From Hemicentrotus pulcherrimus (Eukaryota; Echinodermata; Echinoidea; Camarodonta; Strongylocentrotidae): 31,092 nucleotides of DNA. The translations under genes and the position numbers were made by a program. The notes beneath the pieces are model-generated. The model ran no database searches, had not been told where the DNA came from, and saw only the letters and a list, made by a program, of their open reading frames with translations. Shown piece by piece: positions 30,316-31,092 of the stretch. The number at the start of each line of letters is the position of its first letter. Within the stretch, counting starts at the first letter, position 1. The DNA is taken from the NCBI GenBank assembly GCA_003118195.1, contig BEXV01000069.1, forward strand, positions 324,153-355,244, written 5' to 3'.

Positions 30316-31092
30316 CTGAAGAGAGAGGAAGAAAAAAAGAGACATAGAAAATATCAAACGAGATTAAAATCCCCAGGCCCGTTTTCTGCTAAAAAATCAA
30401 ATTGGTTTAAGCTTTCTCATTTTCCAAGTTCTTTCCAATTGGTTTAAGCTTTTGTCTAAATCTGGTTTCACAAATGAAGTTTGGGATCAAACTTTTCCTT
30501 TTCTTAAACGTGATCCCATACACAGGGTCTGGTTTAACTGAATTAGCAGAATTATAAGGACCTAGAAGATATATTCTCAATAAAGAGTTACGATTGATCG
30601 CAAGTTAGACTTCTTTTTCATTCGACCTCCTCACACCCGGCAATACAGAGTTACAGACTATACAATCTGTAGAAGTTACAAGTGTTACAATTATGATCTA
30701 ACAGGGTTATACTGCAGAGGGAAGTTACTTTGTGAAAGGACCCATTATTACAGAGTTTTCGAGTTCTATCTGATTTTTAATTGTCAGATTATATAGTCAT
30801 CTAACATTCATTCTAATTTGTTGTATTTGTATGAGCTTTTAAAATGTATGAAATGTTGTACTTTTAGAATCATCTAATGTTCAAAACGTAGCTTCCTTTA
30901 CAATAATCAGAGTTTTCCTCAACGCTCGACAATCGACCCGGGCCAATTACCAATTACCACGATTGCGACAAATAAAATAAAGAAATTACAACCCCAAAAG
31001 AGTCTTTAAATATTTCAAATGATTATAAATCTTGCGAGTCACCAGGATCAAGTAATATATATCATTCAAACTGTTACTAAACACAAGATGCA
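30316..31092 (-). other. Intron upstream of the protease terminal exon
   Basis: No second protease exon is recognised. A short near-tandem duplication around 30400-30455 ('aattggtttaagctttt', 'attttccaagttcttt') is the only structure seen. Confidence 0.45.

Noticed and set aside
1..31092. CRISPR arrays, bacterial operons, riboswitches or rRNA
   Set aside because: No regularly spaced repeats or prokaryotic gene organisation; introns and SINE/LINE remnants show an animal genome.

Overview
This window is animal genomic DNA. The genes are split by GT-AG introns, microsatellites are dense, and many short transposon remnants are present. The frequent TACATGTA palindromes, the repeat families and the protein sequences suggest an echinoderm, most likely a sea urchin, or another marine deuterostome. 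That placement is an inference. The sequence looks like a draft scaffold: it has one 295-base N gap (14583-14877) and two single-N joins (8460 and 11486).

Layout: (1) 1-300 is a LINE 3' remnant. (2) 385-1611 is a single-exon coding region for an RNF146/Iduna-type RING-WWE ubiquitin ligase on +. (3) 1612-6977 is intergenic with TTAA-flanked MITEs, SINE pieces and a hairpin element. (4) 7245-18618 is a ten-exon gene on + for an IQANK1-like protein (IQ motif, coiled coil, ankyrin repeats, C-terminal dynein-AAA5-like module). Its exons join to an uninterrupted 578-residue frame. (5) 18619-22060 holds hairpin MITEs, an (ATC)n tract and a LINE reverse-transcriptase tail. (6) 22061-25999 is a four-exon gene on + for a 224-residue paralogue. 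It keeps only the basic MPPK-type N-terminus and the C-terminal module, with the same intron phases. (7) 26000-30156 is intergenic with two more MITEs. (8) 30157-30315 on - is the last coding exon of a papain-family (cathepsin B / TINAG-like) gene that continues to the right.

The two IQANK1-type genes appear to be a tandem full-length/short pair. A phase-1 intron follows exon 1 in both, and a phase-1 intron precedes the C-terminal module, so losing exons 2-7 would keep the frame. The stand-alone module protein is the most novel coding feature here.

The two single-N joins are best read as redundant ends of overlapping allelic contigs. The second join shows both alleles of intron 3, and one carries a 1,056-bp element inserted at TTAA while the other has the empty site. 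Several further elements share TTAA flanks and 5'-AG termini (Kolobok/T2-like).
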